From Akkermansiaceae bacterium UBA7890 (GTDB taxonomy: Bacteria; Verrucomicrobiota; Verrucomicrobiia; Verrucomicrobiales; Akkermansiaceae), in NCBI GenBank assembly GCA_002501065.1, contig DLRK01000117.1, positions 9,991 to 40,453 of the forward strand: a DNA stretch of 30,463 nt, given 5' to 3'. The translations under genes were made by a program, and so were the position numbers. Below the pieces are notes generated by a model. That model had not been told where the DNA came from, ran no database searches, and saw only the letters and a program-made list of their open reading frames with translations. This document shows positions 1 through 7,419 of this stretch, piece by piece; the stretch's first letter is position 1, and each line of letters opens with the position of its first letter.

Positions 1-995
1 GGATTACGCATTCGTCGCGTTCGGACAAGAACCGCCTCGGTTTCAGGAAGGATGTCCTTCTCAATTTCAACCGAGACCTCCCGGACGGCAAACTCCTTCA
101 GAATCGTCCGGGCAACCTCATCCGCCAGGGTCTCGATGAGCTTTCTTGGGCGCTCCCCGGCCAATTCACCAATACGGCGGGCGACCCTGTCATAGTCCAC
201 GGTGAGCTCCAGGCGATCGCAGAGACTGGCGAACTCCCGCTCTGGAACCATCTCAACGGTCAGGTGAAGAGTCTGCCTTTCCGCCCGCTCTTCCTCAGGA
301 ACTCCGATGAAGCAACTCACCGCCAGGCGCCGAATAACGATCGACTCCCCGCAGGTCCATCGCGCCTCCGGGAGACTTCCCTGAAGCAGGGCGTGCACCG
401 ACTTGATACAGGAGAGCAGGAATTGAGGACCGGCCGCCGCCAACTGCGGAGCAGGATCGTATCCGCTCAACACTCCTATCGAGGTAACACCACCGGCATG
501 AGCGGTCTCGATATCGTGCGCCATGTCCCCCACGTATGCGGTCTTTGCCGGATCCAGTCCATGCTCCGCAATGATCTTCCCGATCACGGTGCGTTTGTCT
601 ATCACGCTGGAGTAGGTCTGTTCGAAGTGGCTATCAAATCCAAATTCGCGCAGTTGCTGGTTGAAATTATCCGTATTCATGCTGGTGAGCACAAAGAGGC
701 GGATGCAATTCCCACTGCACCATTGGAGGAACTCAGCCGTGCCCGCCAGGGGGATGACCGGGTGCTCCGATGAATCGAAGGCCACGCGAAAATGCTCTTC
801 CAGCTCCTCGAGGGAAATGCCGGGAACATGTTCCGCATACCACTCCGAATAAGGCAATCGGAAGCTCTCCCGGAACTGCTCCCAGGTCATTGGCCGCCTG
901 TCATATTGCGCGAGAACTGCATTAGTAGCCGCCAGGGTGGGTGCGGAGTCATCCACCAGAGTGCCGGACCAGTCGAGAATAAGGGCTCGAAACAT
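1..995 (-). CDS. folB: HAD-family hydrolase fused to dihydroneopterin aldolase (partial, C-terminus beyond the left edge)
   Basis: One uninterrupted reading frame runs from ATG at 995 to the window edge (331 codons visible). I checked the frame codon by codon across the junction. Residues 1 to about 205 are a HAD hydrolase: nucleophile loop DWSGTLVDD at D8, motif II around LFVLTS, and motif IV VGDMAHDIETAHAGG. From about residue 212 the protein reads as FolB: RRLAVSCFIGVPEEERAE, then VDYDRVARRI with the conserved Tyr, LIETLADEVA, and VEIEKD with the conserved Lys. FolB cleaves 7,8-dihydroneopterin to 6-hydroxymethyl-dihydropterin and glycolaldehyde in folate synthesis. The HAD part lacks the usual second Asp (DxS, not DxD), as in phosphonatase-type members, so its chemistry is uncertain. 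It is the last visible gene of a minus-strand group with the ferredoxin and the DUF721 gene, 112 bases after the latter. The fold assignments are firm; the idea that the HAD part acts on a pterin phosphate is inference. Confidence 0.85.
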   Translation of the reverse strand, partial: MFRALILDWSGTLVDDSAPTLAATNAVLAQYDRRPMTWEQFRESFRLPYSEWYAEHVPGISLEELEEHFRVAFDSSEHPVIPLAGTAEFLQWCSGNCIRLFVLTSMNTDNFNQQLREFGFDSHFEQTYSSVIDKRTVIGKIIAEHGLDPAKTAYVGDMAHDIETAHAGGVTSIGVLSGYDPAPQLAAAGPQFLLSCIKSVHALLQGSLPEARWTCGESIVIRRLAVSCFIGVPEEERAERQTLHLTVEMVPEREFASLCDRLELTVDYDRVARRIGELAGERPRKLIETLADEVARTILKEFAVREVSVEIEKDILPETEAVLVRTRRMRN

Positions 996-1107
996 GTCTT
1001 TCACAGAATTGGGGTTACCATTCGGAATTCAGACTGCCACTGCGAAAGTTCCGAACCACCTGCTTCCGTCATCGAGACATCTGTCGTCTGAATATCCAAT
1101 TTCGCAG

Positions 1108-1554
1108 TCAACCAACAACCATTCGCACATCGCGAACCATCCTGGAACCCAGTCGCTGTTTCAACCGCCGAAGGAGCTGGGCGCGGGTTTGCTCCAGATG
1201 AAAACGCATGGACGGCTGCAGGACACGAAGGGTGAGGACTCCCTGGTAAAGCGAGACCGGTTCCGTCTGCCTTGCCACAAATTCACCGGCCACCTCAAGC
1301 CAGGCTTCTCGCAGACGGCTCTCTTCGATCCCCTCCGTGAGACGGAGACCCTGCAGGATCCCGCCAAGCAGATCCGCTGGAGTGCTCATGTTTCGCTCAA
1401 GATCAAGCGGTTCCCCCACCCCGCGAAACTCCCGGAGTACCTGGGCTCGAATGGCATCTCCTCGCGCAAGCCCGCGACGGCGAGCACCCCTCCCTAGCCG
1501 ACTCCGTCGTCTCCGATGGCCTCCACCGGACAACCCTCCATAGCCTCCCGGCAC
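1108..1554 (-). CDS. DUF721 / DciA-like protein
   Basis: Up to 148 residues. The C-terminal ~95 residues fit the DUF721 family: a helical start (ADLLGGILQGL), then REAWLEVAGEFVARQTEPVSL, a GVLTLRV strand, and a basic helix with HLEQTRAQLLRRLKQRLG. In the DciA branch of this family the protein helps the replicative helicase DnaB act at the fork; whether this one does so is inference. The N-terminal 30 residues are Arg/Gly-rich. The start is uncertain: the longest version begins with GTG at 1554 and overlaps the ferredoxin gene by 61 bases, which is unusual. A TTG at 1533, a GTG at 1419 or the ATG at 1389 (93 residues, family core only) are alternatives. The stretch LREFRG upstream of the ATG looks like the N-terminal extension of related proteins, so I keep the long form. 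Confidence 0.7.
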   Translation of the reverse strand: MPGGYGGLSGGGHRRRRSRLGRGARRRGLARGDAIRAQVLREFRGVGEPLDLERNMSTPADLLGGILQGLRLTEGIEESRLREAWLEVAGEFVARQTEPVSLYQGVLTLRVLQPSMRFHLEQTRAQLLRRLKQRLGSRMVRDVRMVVG

Positions 1555-1730
1555 TGGTCCTCCTCTTCCTGGTTATCGGGTTGTTTGTAGACGTAGGAGT
1601 ATCCCTCCTCTTCTTCCCGTTTGAAATTCTCCTGTGACGTTTCGCGACAAAGGTCGCAATCAATGCACTGAGTATCGACGTAAAACTTACCGCCTATATT
1701 TCCCTGATTCTTGTCTTCGCGATCTGCCAT
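1494..1730 (-). CDS. small [4Fe-4S]-type ferredoxin
   Basis: 78 residues from the ATG at 1730. The reading frame is open further upstream, but that part has no ferredoxin character. The cluster-binding pattern is C22-x2-C25-x2-C28 and a distal C67-P68 (EGCPVEAI), with one extra Cys at 60. This matches single-cluster bacterial ferredoxins of the Fer4 families. The segment between the Cys groups is very acidic (EEEEGYSY, NQEEED), as expected for an electron carrier that docks on a reductase or oxidoreductase. It is a soluble cytoplasmic electron carrier; its partner cannot be read from the context. It is the first gene of a minus-strand group and its stop lies inside or just before the DUF721 gene. 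No clear Shine-Dalgarno sequence precedes the ATG. Confidence 0.85.
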   Translation of the reverse strand: MADREDKNQGNIGGKFYVDTQCIDCDLCRETSQENFKREEEEGYSYVYKQPDNQEEEDQCREAMEGCPVEAIGDDGVG

Positions 1731-1881
1731 TGGATTAACAAATACGTATTCTGCCAAGCGTCCGGGCACTGCTTGGCTCAGCCGCCAGGGAGATGCAATC
1801 CTTTTCCCTCCCCATTTTGGGAACCTCGATTCGACGCTAGCCAAGTCCGGAGCAAACAGTTAGAGGTTTCTCCACTCCCGG

Positions 1882-2697
1882 ATGGAACCCAGCCCAGACA
1901 AGGATAAGATCGACCGCCTTCAACCTGACCCCAAAATGGGTGATCTGGGCCCGAAAGAGGGCGAATTCATACCCGAAACGGGCGATCCCATGGCTGTAGA
2001 GCCGGATTCCGGGATTTCCCGGGACTCCGTTGAAGAGCCGCTCGACATGGACAAACCTCTTGAATCGGTCCCAGACCGCGATTCCCCGGACCAAGACCCT
2101 GAAAAGGAAGAGGATTCCGCATCGATCTCAGAAGAGAAGGCTCCCTCTTTCCTCCCCAAATTCTCCCGCAACGATTTCCTCTGGCTGGGCGCCCTGTTAC
2201 TGGCCCTCGTGGGAGTCATGATCATCGCTCTCAGGCTCTTTTTCAACGATATCAACACCAAATCGACAGACGATGTCGATTTCCCCGTCAAAGGCGATAA
2301 CGTCGTGATCAAGAAGATCGATACTTACTGGCGGAAGACCGACCGCGAGAAGGACACCGGCATACAGCTCAATACCAAATTCATCCCGGCTGCCGAAGTC
2401 CTGCTCAAGTCCTCGGAGGAGGGATCGCTACGCTTCTTCTTCGAAAACCCGGAAGGAGATCTCGTAGGAGATCCGGTGACGCTGACATTCTCGGGGGGGA
2501 ATTTCCGTGAGACCGGTGAAAAAAACGCGGATATCCATGCCACCGGGGGCTTTGAAGACCTCGGCGACTACAATGAATACCTGACTGAGAAGGTTCATTT
2601 CTGGCATCTGATCGTCATGGAAGGGCCCGGATTGCAGCCCGGAGGATCTGACTTCAAGGAAATCATGCGCATGCGCGTATCGCCAAGGCGTCGGTAG
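1882..2697 (+). CDS. acidic single-pass membrane protein of unknown function, upstream of hemQ
   Basis: 271 residues; I do not recognise the family. Residues 1 to about 95 are hydrophilic and rich in Asp, Glu, Pro and Ser, and look disordered. One transmembrane segment (about residues 99-120, LWLGALLLALVGVMIIALRLFF) follows a short basic patch, which suggests an N-in/C-out orientation. The C-terminal ~150 residues look folded: beta-type segments such as DNVVIKKIDTYWRKT, AEVLLKSS, SLRFFFENPEG and GDPVTLTFSGGNF, then a final helix EIMRMRVSP. The gene ends 11 bases before hemQ on the same strand, so the two are probably cotranscribed. A role in membrane attachment or heme handling would be a guess. 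The start at ATG 1882 is the first in frame after the divergent ferredoxin gene. Confidence 0.75.
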   Translation: MEPSPDKDKIDRLQPDPKMGDLGPKEGEFIPETGDPMAVEPDSGISRDSVEEPLDMDKPLESVPDRDSPDQDPEKEEDSASISEEKAPSFLPKFSRNDFLWLGALLLALVGVMIIALRLFFNDINTKSTDDVDFPVKGDNVVIKKIDTYWRKTDREKDTGIQLNTKFIPAAEVLLKSSEEGSLRFFFENPEGDLVGDPVTLTFSGGNFRETGEKNADIHATGGFEDLGDYNEYLTEKVHFWHLIVMEGPGLQPGGSDFKEIMRMRVSPRRR

Positions 2698-2708
2698 CAG
2701 CTCCGAAT

Positions 2709-3533
2709 ATGTCCGAACCAGCATCCCCGCTCGTGCCCCGCGAAGGCTGGCACGTCATGCACCTCTTCTACCACATTGACCACGGCCAGTGGCAGATGCT
2801 GGATGACAGTGAGAAGCGGGAAGCAAAAACCGCCTTCACCGAACTCGTTCAGGAGATTCGCACCACGTCCGACACCCAGCTCCTGACCTTCACGCTAGCC
2901 ACCCCCAAGGCCGACCTGGGATTCATGTTGCTCACCCCGGACCTGCAGGTCGCCAACACCTTCGAAAAGCGCCTGACTCTTTCACTCGGGATCGACGTCC
3001 TTACTCCGGTCTATTCCTATCTCTCCCAGACCGAGCGCTCCGAGTATACCACAACCAAAGAGCAGTACGCCGAAGAGACTCTGAAGTCCGAAGAGGGGCT
3101 TGAAGAAGGCTCGGCGGAGTTTGAAACCAAACTGGCGGAATTCGACGAGCGCATGAGCCACTATCTGGAGCACCGGCTCTACCCCGCCCTTCCGGACTGG
3201 CCCGCCATATGTTTCTACCCCATGTCCAAACGCCGGCAAGGCGAGGACAACTGGTACACCCTGGATTTTGAAGTACGCCGCAATCTGATGAAAGGGCACG
3301 CTGCCACCGGCCGCAGATACTCCGGCCGCATCCTGCAACTGATTACCGGGTCCACCGGTCTTGATGATGCCGAGTGGGGTGTCACCCTGCTGGCCAGGGA
3401 CACCGCTGACATCAAGGCCATCGTCTACGAGATGCGCTTCGATCCTGCCTCCGCCCGCTACGGCGAGTTCGGCGATTTCTATATCGGAATGCAAATGCCT
3501 CTCGACGAAATCTTCAGGCGGCTGTGCCTCTAG
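2709..3533 (+). CDS. hemQ: coproheme decarboxylase (HemQ/ChdC), chlorite dismutase family
   Basis: 274 residues. Enzymes of this family convert coproheme III to heme b by two oxidative decarboxylations, the last step of the coproporphyrin-dependent heme pathway. The residues that define the Firmicutes-type enzyme are all visible: Y170 and K174 in YPMSKRR, W182 in NWY, the proximal heme ligand H197 in LMKGHAATGRRY, and Q210 in ILQLITGSTGLDD. EWGVTLL and VYEMRFDPASARYGEFGDFYIG complete the signature. Spacings between these residues match those I recall for the Geobacillus enzyme (Y145, K149, W157, H172, Q185). A charged helical stretch (about 110-160) links the two ferredoxin-like halves. The tyrosine type, not the actinobacterial histidine type, is present. 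The gene lies 11 bases downstream of the membrane-protein gene and converges on the prepilin peptidase gene. Confidence 0.93.
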   Translation: MSEPASPLVPREGWHVMHLFYHIDHGQWQMLDDSEKREAKTAFTELVQEIRTTSDTQLLTFTLATPKADLGFMLLTPDLQVANTFEKRLTLSLGIDVLTPVYSYLSQTERSEYTTTKEQYAEETLKSEEGLEEGSAEFETKLAEFDERMSHYLEHRLYPALPDWPAICFYPMSKRRQGEDNWYTLDFEVRRNLMKGHAATGRRYSGRILQLITGSTGLDDAEWGVTLLARDTADIKAIVYEMRFDPASARYGEFGDFYIGMQMPLDEIFRRLCL

Positions 3534-3546
3534 ATAGCGCAAAGGC

Positions 3547-3573
3547 ACCCTGCAGAGCCCCGCAGGCGAGGGT
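3547..3573. terminator. imperfect hairpin between convergent genes
   Basis: Between the stops of hemQ and the prepilin peptidase gene, ACCCTGC pairs with GCAGG and GAGGGT across a short bulge. The hairpin is GC-rich and sits where a bidirectional terminator would be expected. There is no clear run of T on either side, so Rho-independent termination is not certain. Confidence 0.35.
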
Positions 3574-3585
3574 TTGAAGTTCCCC

Positions 3586-4779
3586 TCATCTCCCGCCTTG
3601 TGCCGGATTTCCGAATCCCACCAGGGATTCGAAATACCACTCCCACAAAATCCATCCACCGAAGATCCAGGCCGCACCTCCCAGGGCCAGGAAGGGCCCG
3701 AAGGGCAACTGCCGGCCAAAACCAATACGAGCCGGGATGGCCCACAGGATGGCAAAGATACAGGCTGCAAAAAGCGCGAAAACAACGCCGTGCCAGCCGA
3801 TAAAGGCACCGATCAGGCCAAGGAGGGGTGGATCCCCGTCGCCCATCGCTTCACGGGGAATCATCACCCGGGTGGCCTTGCCTTCCAGAGACTTCATCTT
3901 TGCGATGGAATATTCCTCACCTCCCATCTCGACCATCTCGCGACTGATGATGACCCGGGTGGCTTTGGTCCGCTCACCGTCCTTCAGGATACCGTGCCCC
4001 TCGATCTCAAGGCGATCGTAGTCGCGGAAAAAGAGATCACCCCAGGCATACATGTCCTCCTCAAACTCTCCCTCCCCATCCTTCCCGGGCATCTTGAGAA
4101 CGAAACACAGTTGCTCCTCCTCGGATGCGGGCTCACGCAGGTACCACTCGTGCGCCTCAGAGAACTCGAACCGTTTGATCCCCATGAGCTTTTTCCCGAG
4201 GTAAACCACCAAAGCCAGACCTCCCCATCCAAGAGCCATTCCATAGAACGCCTGCACCCCTCCCTGCCACCAGGGCATCGCCTGAGGTTCGCCATCCAAC
4301 GTCACCAGGGTGGGGTCGAGACAGGCTCCCAGCAGACCAGCACCCATCCCCCACCAGCAGAAATCGACCGGCACCACCATGAGATCGGCATCGATCCAGG
4401 CAATACAGATCAGCAGCACGGAGAGAACTGCCACCAGGGCTGCTGCAACAGGGGAAATCGGCGTATGATTGGTAACAAAGATATACCACCCGGTGAGGAA
4501 AAGAATCGCGGTCAGAATCTCAACGAAAACGTAGCGAAAGGCGATGGGCGCCCGGCATTCGGCACACTTCCCGCGCTGCAGGATCCACGTCACGATCGGG
4601 ATATTGCGGAACCAGGGAATATCACTCCTGCAGACCGGGCAGAAGGACCGCGCAGGATCGGTGACGGAGAGATCTTCGCGTGGCCAACGGTAAATCACCA
4701 CATTGAGATAGGATCCTATGCAGGCTCCCATCACGAACATGCAGTAGCACCAGATCGGGAGCCTCAGGATGTCCTCCAT
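3586..4779 (-). CDS. pilD: prepilin peptidase / methyltransferase (type IV leader peptidase) with a large cytoplasmic insertion
   Basis: 397 residues, against roughly 250-290 for most family members. It is an inner-membrane aspartic protease that cleaves leader peptides of type IV pilins and type II secretion pseudopilins. The N-terminal domain has the four zinc-type Cys (C47, C50, C72, C75). The first catalytic Asp lies in IAWIDADLMVVPVD (D130 or D132), and the second in GDGD at 313-316. The residues after GDGD are PPLL, whereas many members have a Lys nearby (GxGDxK). About 110 hydrophilic residues (roughly 201-310) are inserted before the GDGD loop and account for the extra length. Several hydrophobic helices follow. 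The gene is divergent from the CCA transferase gene. No pilin genes lie nearby, so the substrates are encoded elsewhere. Confidence 0.88.
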   Translation of the reverse strand: MEDILRLPIWCYCMFVMGACIGSYLNVVIYRWPREDLSVTDPARSFCPVCRSDIPWFRNIPIVTWILQRGKCAECRAPIAFRYVFVEILTAILFLTGWYIFVTNHTPISPVAAALVAVLSVLLICIAWIDADLMVVPVDFCWWGMGAGLLGACLDPTLVTLDGEPQAMPWWQGGVQAFYGMALGWGGLALVVYLGKKLMGIKRFEFSEAHEWYLREPASEEEQLCFVLKMPGKDGEGEFEEDMYAWGDLFFRDYDRLEIEGHGILKDGERTKATRVIISREMVEMGGEEYSIAKMKSLEGKATRVMIPREAMGDGDPPLLGLIGAFIGWHGVVFALFAACIFAILWAIPARIGFGRQLPFGPFLALGGAAWIFGGWILWEWYFESLVGFGNPAQGGR

Positions 4780-4857
4780 CTGCCATACAGTATGCCCTTT
4801 CCTTCGGATTTCGAAAATAACATTTGTGCCCGCGCCAGGTTATGCTTTGGAAAGCCC

Positions 4858-6180
4858 GTGCAACTGCTCCGCCAAGCCGCCGAGTCCGTCGCGCGCCGCC
4901 TCACCGGTGCGGGCCACCAGGCGTTGTTCGCCGGGGGCTGTGTCCGGGACGCCCTGCTCGGCAGGGAACCCGATGACTACGACATTGCAACCTCGGCGCG
5001 ACCAGAAGAAGTCCTTCATCTCTTTCCCGGAAGCGATGAGGTGGGCGCTCATTTCGGCGTGATCATCCTTCACGAAGGCGGATATCAGTTTCAGGTCGCG
5101 ACCTTCCGCTCAGACGGCACCTATCTTGATGGGCGCCATCCTGACAGTGTGACCTTTAATTCCAATGCCGAGGAGGATGCCAAACGCCGTGACTTCACCA
5201 TCAATGGGCTCTTTGAGGATCCCATGAGCGGGAAGATTCTCGATTACGTCGGAGGACGGAAGGACCTCGAGGCCGGCATCCTGCGTGCAATTGGAATACC
5301 CCACGCACGATTCGAGGAAGACGCTCTCCGTCTCCTGCGGGCTCTGCGGTTTGCCATCTACACCGGCTTCAAGATCGATCCCGCCACCTGGGAAGCGCTG
5401 TGTGCAGACGCTTCACTGCTGCAACGGGTGAGCCCCGAACGCATCAGGGATGAGTTTGACAAGATCATCACGCATTCCTCGCGACGGCTTGGAGTGGAAC
5501 TCCTGGTCGAAAGCGGGCTCATGGAGTTCATCGTGCCAGAGTTCCTGGCCCTGCAGGGATGCGAACAACCACCCCAGTTCCACCCGGAAGGAGACGTCTA
5601 TGTCCACACCCTGATCATGCTCGAACTCCTCGGAAACAGCCCTTCCCTGGAACTGGCGCTATCCGTCATGCTGCATGACATTGCCAAGCCGCCCACCTTC
5701 ACAGTCGATGAAACCGGGCGGATCCGGAACAGTGGACATGACCGTCTTGGCGCCCACATGACCGGGGAGATCCTGCGGCGTCTCCGCTACTCAAACCAGA
5801 TCATCGATGACGCATCTTCCATGGTGGCCAACCACATGAACTTCATGAATGTCCAGTGCATGCGCACTGCAAAGCTCAAACGCTTCATGGCACGCTCCAC
5901 CTACGAGAATGAGCTGGAACTGCACCGCGTGGACTGCTCCAGCAGTCATGGCATGCTGGACAACATTGAATTCCTGCAGGCCAAGGCGGACGAGTTCGCC
6001 AGCGAACCTCTCATTCCCCCTCCCCTCGTGAGCGGACACGACCTGATCGCTCTCGGCTTCGAACCGGGTCCCCTCTTCAGCGAAATCCTCGAATTCGTAC
6101 AGACCGAGCAGCTTGAGGGCCGACTCTTCGAGCGGGATACGGCCCTTGCCGTCATCCGCGAGAAATTTGTTTCGGACTAG
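4858..6180 (+). CDS. cca: CCA-adding tRNA nucleotidyltransferase with HD domain
   Basis: About 440 residues from GTG 4858. It adds or repairs the 3'-CCA end of tRNAs, or related poly(A) ends, in the cytoplasm. Class II nucleotidyltransferase signatures are present: GGCVRDALLG (26-35), the metal-binding pair in DDYDIATSA (D40, D42), and RRDFTINGLF. The neck/fingers region has ALRLLRALRFA and SPERIRDEF. A C-terminal HD phosphohydrolase-type domain follows, with H273-D274 in MLHDIAKP. The start is a judgement: the frame is open far upstream, antisense to the prepilin peptidase gene. An ATG at 4792 would add 22 residues that do not look like family sequence and would leave only 12 bases to the divergent gene. 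GTG 4858 has GGAAAG close upstream and gives the expected N-terminus. Confidence 0.9.
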   Translation: MQLLRQAAESVARRLTGAGHQALFAGGCVRDALLGREPDDYDIATSARPEEVLHLFPGSDEVGAHFGVIILHEGGYQFQVATFRSDGTYLDGRHPDSVTFNSNAEEDAKRRDFTINGLFEDPMSGKILDYVGGRKDLEAGILRAIGIPHARFEEDALRLLRALRFAIYTGFKIDPATWEALCADASLLQRVSPERIRDEFDKIITHSSRRLGVELLVESGLMEFIVPEFLALQGCEQPPQFHPEGDVYVHTLIMLELLGNSPSLELALSVMLHDIAKPPTFTVDETGRIRNSGHDRLGAHMTGEILRRLRYSNQIIDDASSMVANHMNFMNVQCMRTAKLKRFMARSTYENELELHRVDCSSSHGMLDNIEFLQAKADEFASEPLIPPPLVSGHDLIALGFEPGPLFSEILEFVQTEQLEGRLFERDTALAVIREKFVSD

Positions 6181-6259
6181 CCCGGATCCATCCACATTGG
6201 CCGCGCAGCCCCCAAATAAATTCACATATCCCCCCAGCCCCTGCTGCTCCTGAAACTCC

Positions 6260-7363
6260 ATGAGTATCCCCATCGAGCACGACGACACCACGAATACGCG
6301 CATCCTCTCCGTATCCGAAGACCTGGTGGAGGGATTTCAGGAGCAACCCTTTCACGTCATTGCTCAACGGTCCGGCGTTCCACTCGAAACAGTTCTGGAA
6401 CGCATCCGTGCCATGTTGAAGGCCGGAGTCATCAGGCGTGTGCGTCAAACCCTGCTGGCCACCAAGCTGGCTCACGGAGCCCTCGTGGCATGGAAAGTAG
6501 CGCATGAGAGACTCAATGAGGCCTTCGACTTCATGTCCCAGAAGGATCCTTTCTCCGGACACGTGGTCATTCGCTCCACCGACGAAGAGGTATCGGGTTC
6601 CGGATACCGTCTCTGGACCACTCTCAAGGTGCCCCAGGGAGAATCCCTGCAGAGGCACGGTGAGGTCCTGCAAAACATCGTCGGAGCGGATAAGTTCCTC
6701 CTCATGCCCGCCACAGGTCTCTTTGCCCTTGGGGTCGGTCACGTCCGCCGCAGGGGACTGGAACCCGGCGCGCGCATCGAGGAACCGGCCCGAATGATGA
6801 CCACCGCCACCGTGGAACTGGACGAGGAAGAGTGGCGGGTCCTCATGGCCATGAAGGAAGAGCTGCAACCGGACGAGATCGCAGAAAATCCGTGGGATCG
6901 GCGCGCCGAAATGGCAGGGGTTTCCCTTGGCCGGTTCATTGCGGTGGCTCGCATTCTCAATTCCAGGAAAGTGATCGGACGCTTTTCAACCTTCCTCGAA
7001 CACGCCAAGCCATCCAAAGCCGGTAAACGCGTGACCCGCTTTAATGGACTCTTTCACTGGGCCGTCCCACCAGGTCGTGAAATCGAGGCCGGTGGCGAGG
7101 TGGGCCGCCACCACTGCATGACTCATGCCTACTGGAGGGAGGGGGGAGCCGAATTCGGAAATGTGAATATCATGGGAGTGGTCCACGGTTCCGAGAGGGA
7201 CACTGTTCTGGCGCATAAGGCCGCCATCGATGATCACCTCCAGGAAGCTGGAATTCCGGTATCCTACACCAATGTCTTCTGGGGCGGCCGGAGCGAGATC
7301 AAACCCTCGGAAATCTCCCCGCAGGTTTACCGGGACTGGCATGCCAAACACCGCAAAAGGTAA
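6260..7363 (+). CDS. tandem wHTH-AsnC protein, AhbA/AhbB (siroheme decarboxylase)-like
   Basis: 367 residues made of two similar halves. Each half has a winged helix-turn-helix (FHVIAQRSGVPLETVLERIRAMLKAGVIRRVRQ; MAGVSLGRFIAVARILNSRKVIGRF) followed by an AsnC/Lrp-type ligand fold. The ends of the folds, YRLWTTLKV in the first and THAYWREGG then NVNIMGVVHG in the second, resemble the SHxYxRP...WPYNLxxMVHG signature of AhbA/AhbB and NirD/L/G/H, which decarboxylate siroheme to didecarboxysiroheme in alternative heme or heme d1 synthesis. The usual HCY is HAY here. Automatic annotation would probably call it an Lrp/AsnC regulator. Whether it is an enzyme, a heme sensor or a regulator is open. The phoB-type gene follows after 56 bases on the same strand. 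Confidence 0.7.
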   Translation: MSIPIEHDDTTNTRILSVSEDLVEGFQEQPFHVIAQRSGVPLETVLERIRAMLKAGVIRRVRQTLLATKLAHGALVAWKVAHERLNEAFDFMSQKDPFSGHVVIRSTDEEVSGSGYRLWTTLKVPQGESLQRHGEVLQNIVGADKFLLMPATGLFALGVGHVRRRGLEPGARIEEPARMMTTATVELDEEEWRVLMAMKEELQPDEIAENPWDRRAEMAGVSLGRFIAVARILNSRKVIGRFSTFLEHAKPSKAGKRVTRFNGLFHWAVPPGREIEAGGEVGRHHCMTHAYWREGGAEFGNVNIMGVVHGSERDTVLAHKAAIDDHLQEAGIPVSYTNVFWGGRSEIKPSEISPQVYRDWHAKHRKR

Positions 7364-7403
7364 AGCACTTCGTTGACGTCTCCCGCGGATTCGTCACATT
7401 CAA

Positions 7404-7410
7404 GGAAAGG
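7404..7410 (+). promoter_or_regulatory. Shine-Dalgarno sequence of the PhoB-type gene
   Basis: GGAAAGG ends 9 bases before ATG 7420. It supports this start over the later in-frame ATG at 7447, where the receiver domain proper begins. Confidence 0.5.
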
Positions 7411-7419
7411 CGACACTTC

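Noticed and set aside
3574..4790. Open plus-strand frame of more than 400 codons antisense to the prepilin peptidase gene, joined in frame to the CCA gene
   Set aside because: It mirrors the real gene's codon pattern; the amino acids are Pro/Gly/His-rich with no domain, and the CCA protein is complete without it.
7364..7419. Pho box or sigma70 promoter before the response regulator gene
   Set aside because: TTGACG at 7373 is followed 17 bases later by a poor -10 (ACATTC), and no CTGTCAT-type repeats are present.
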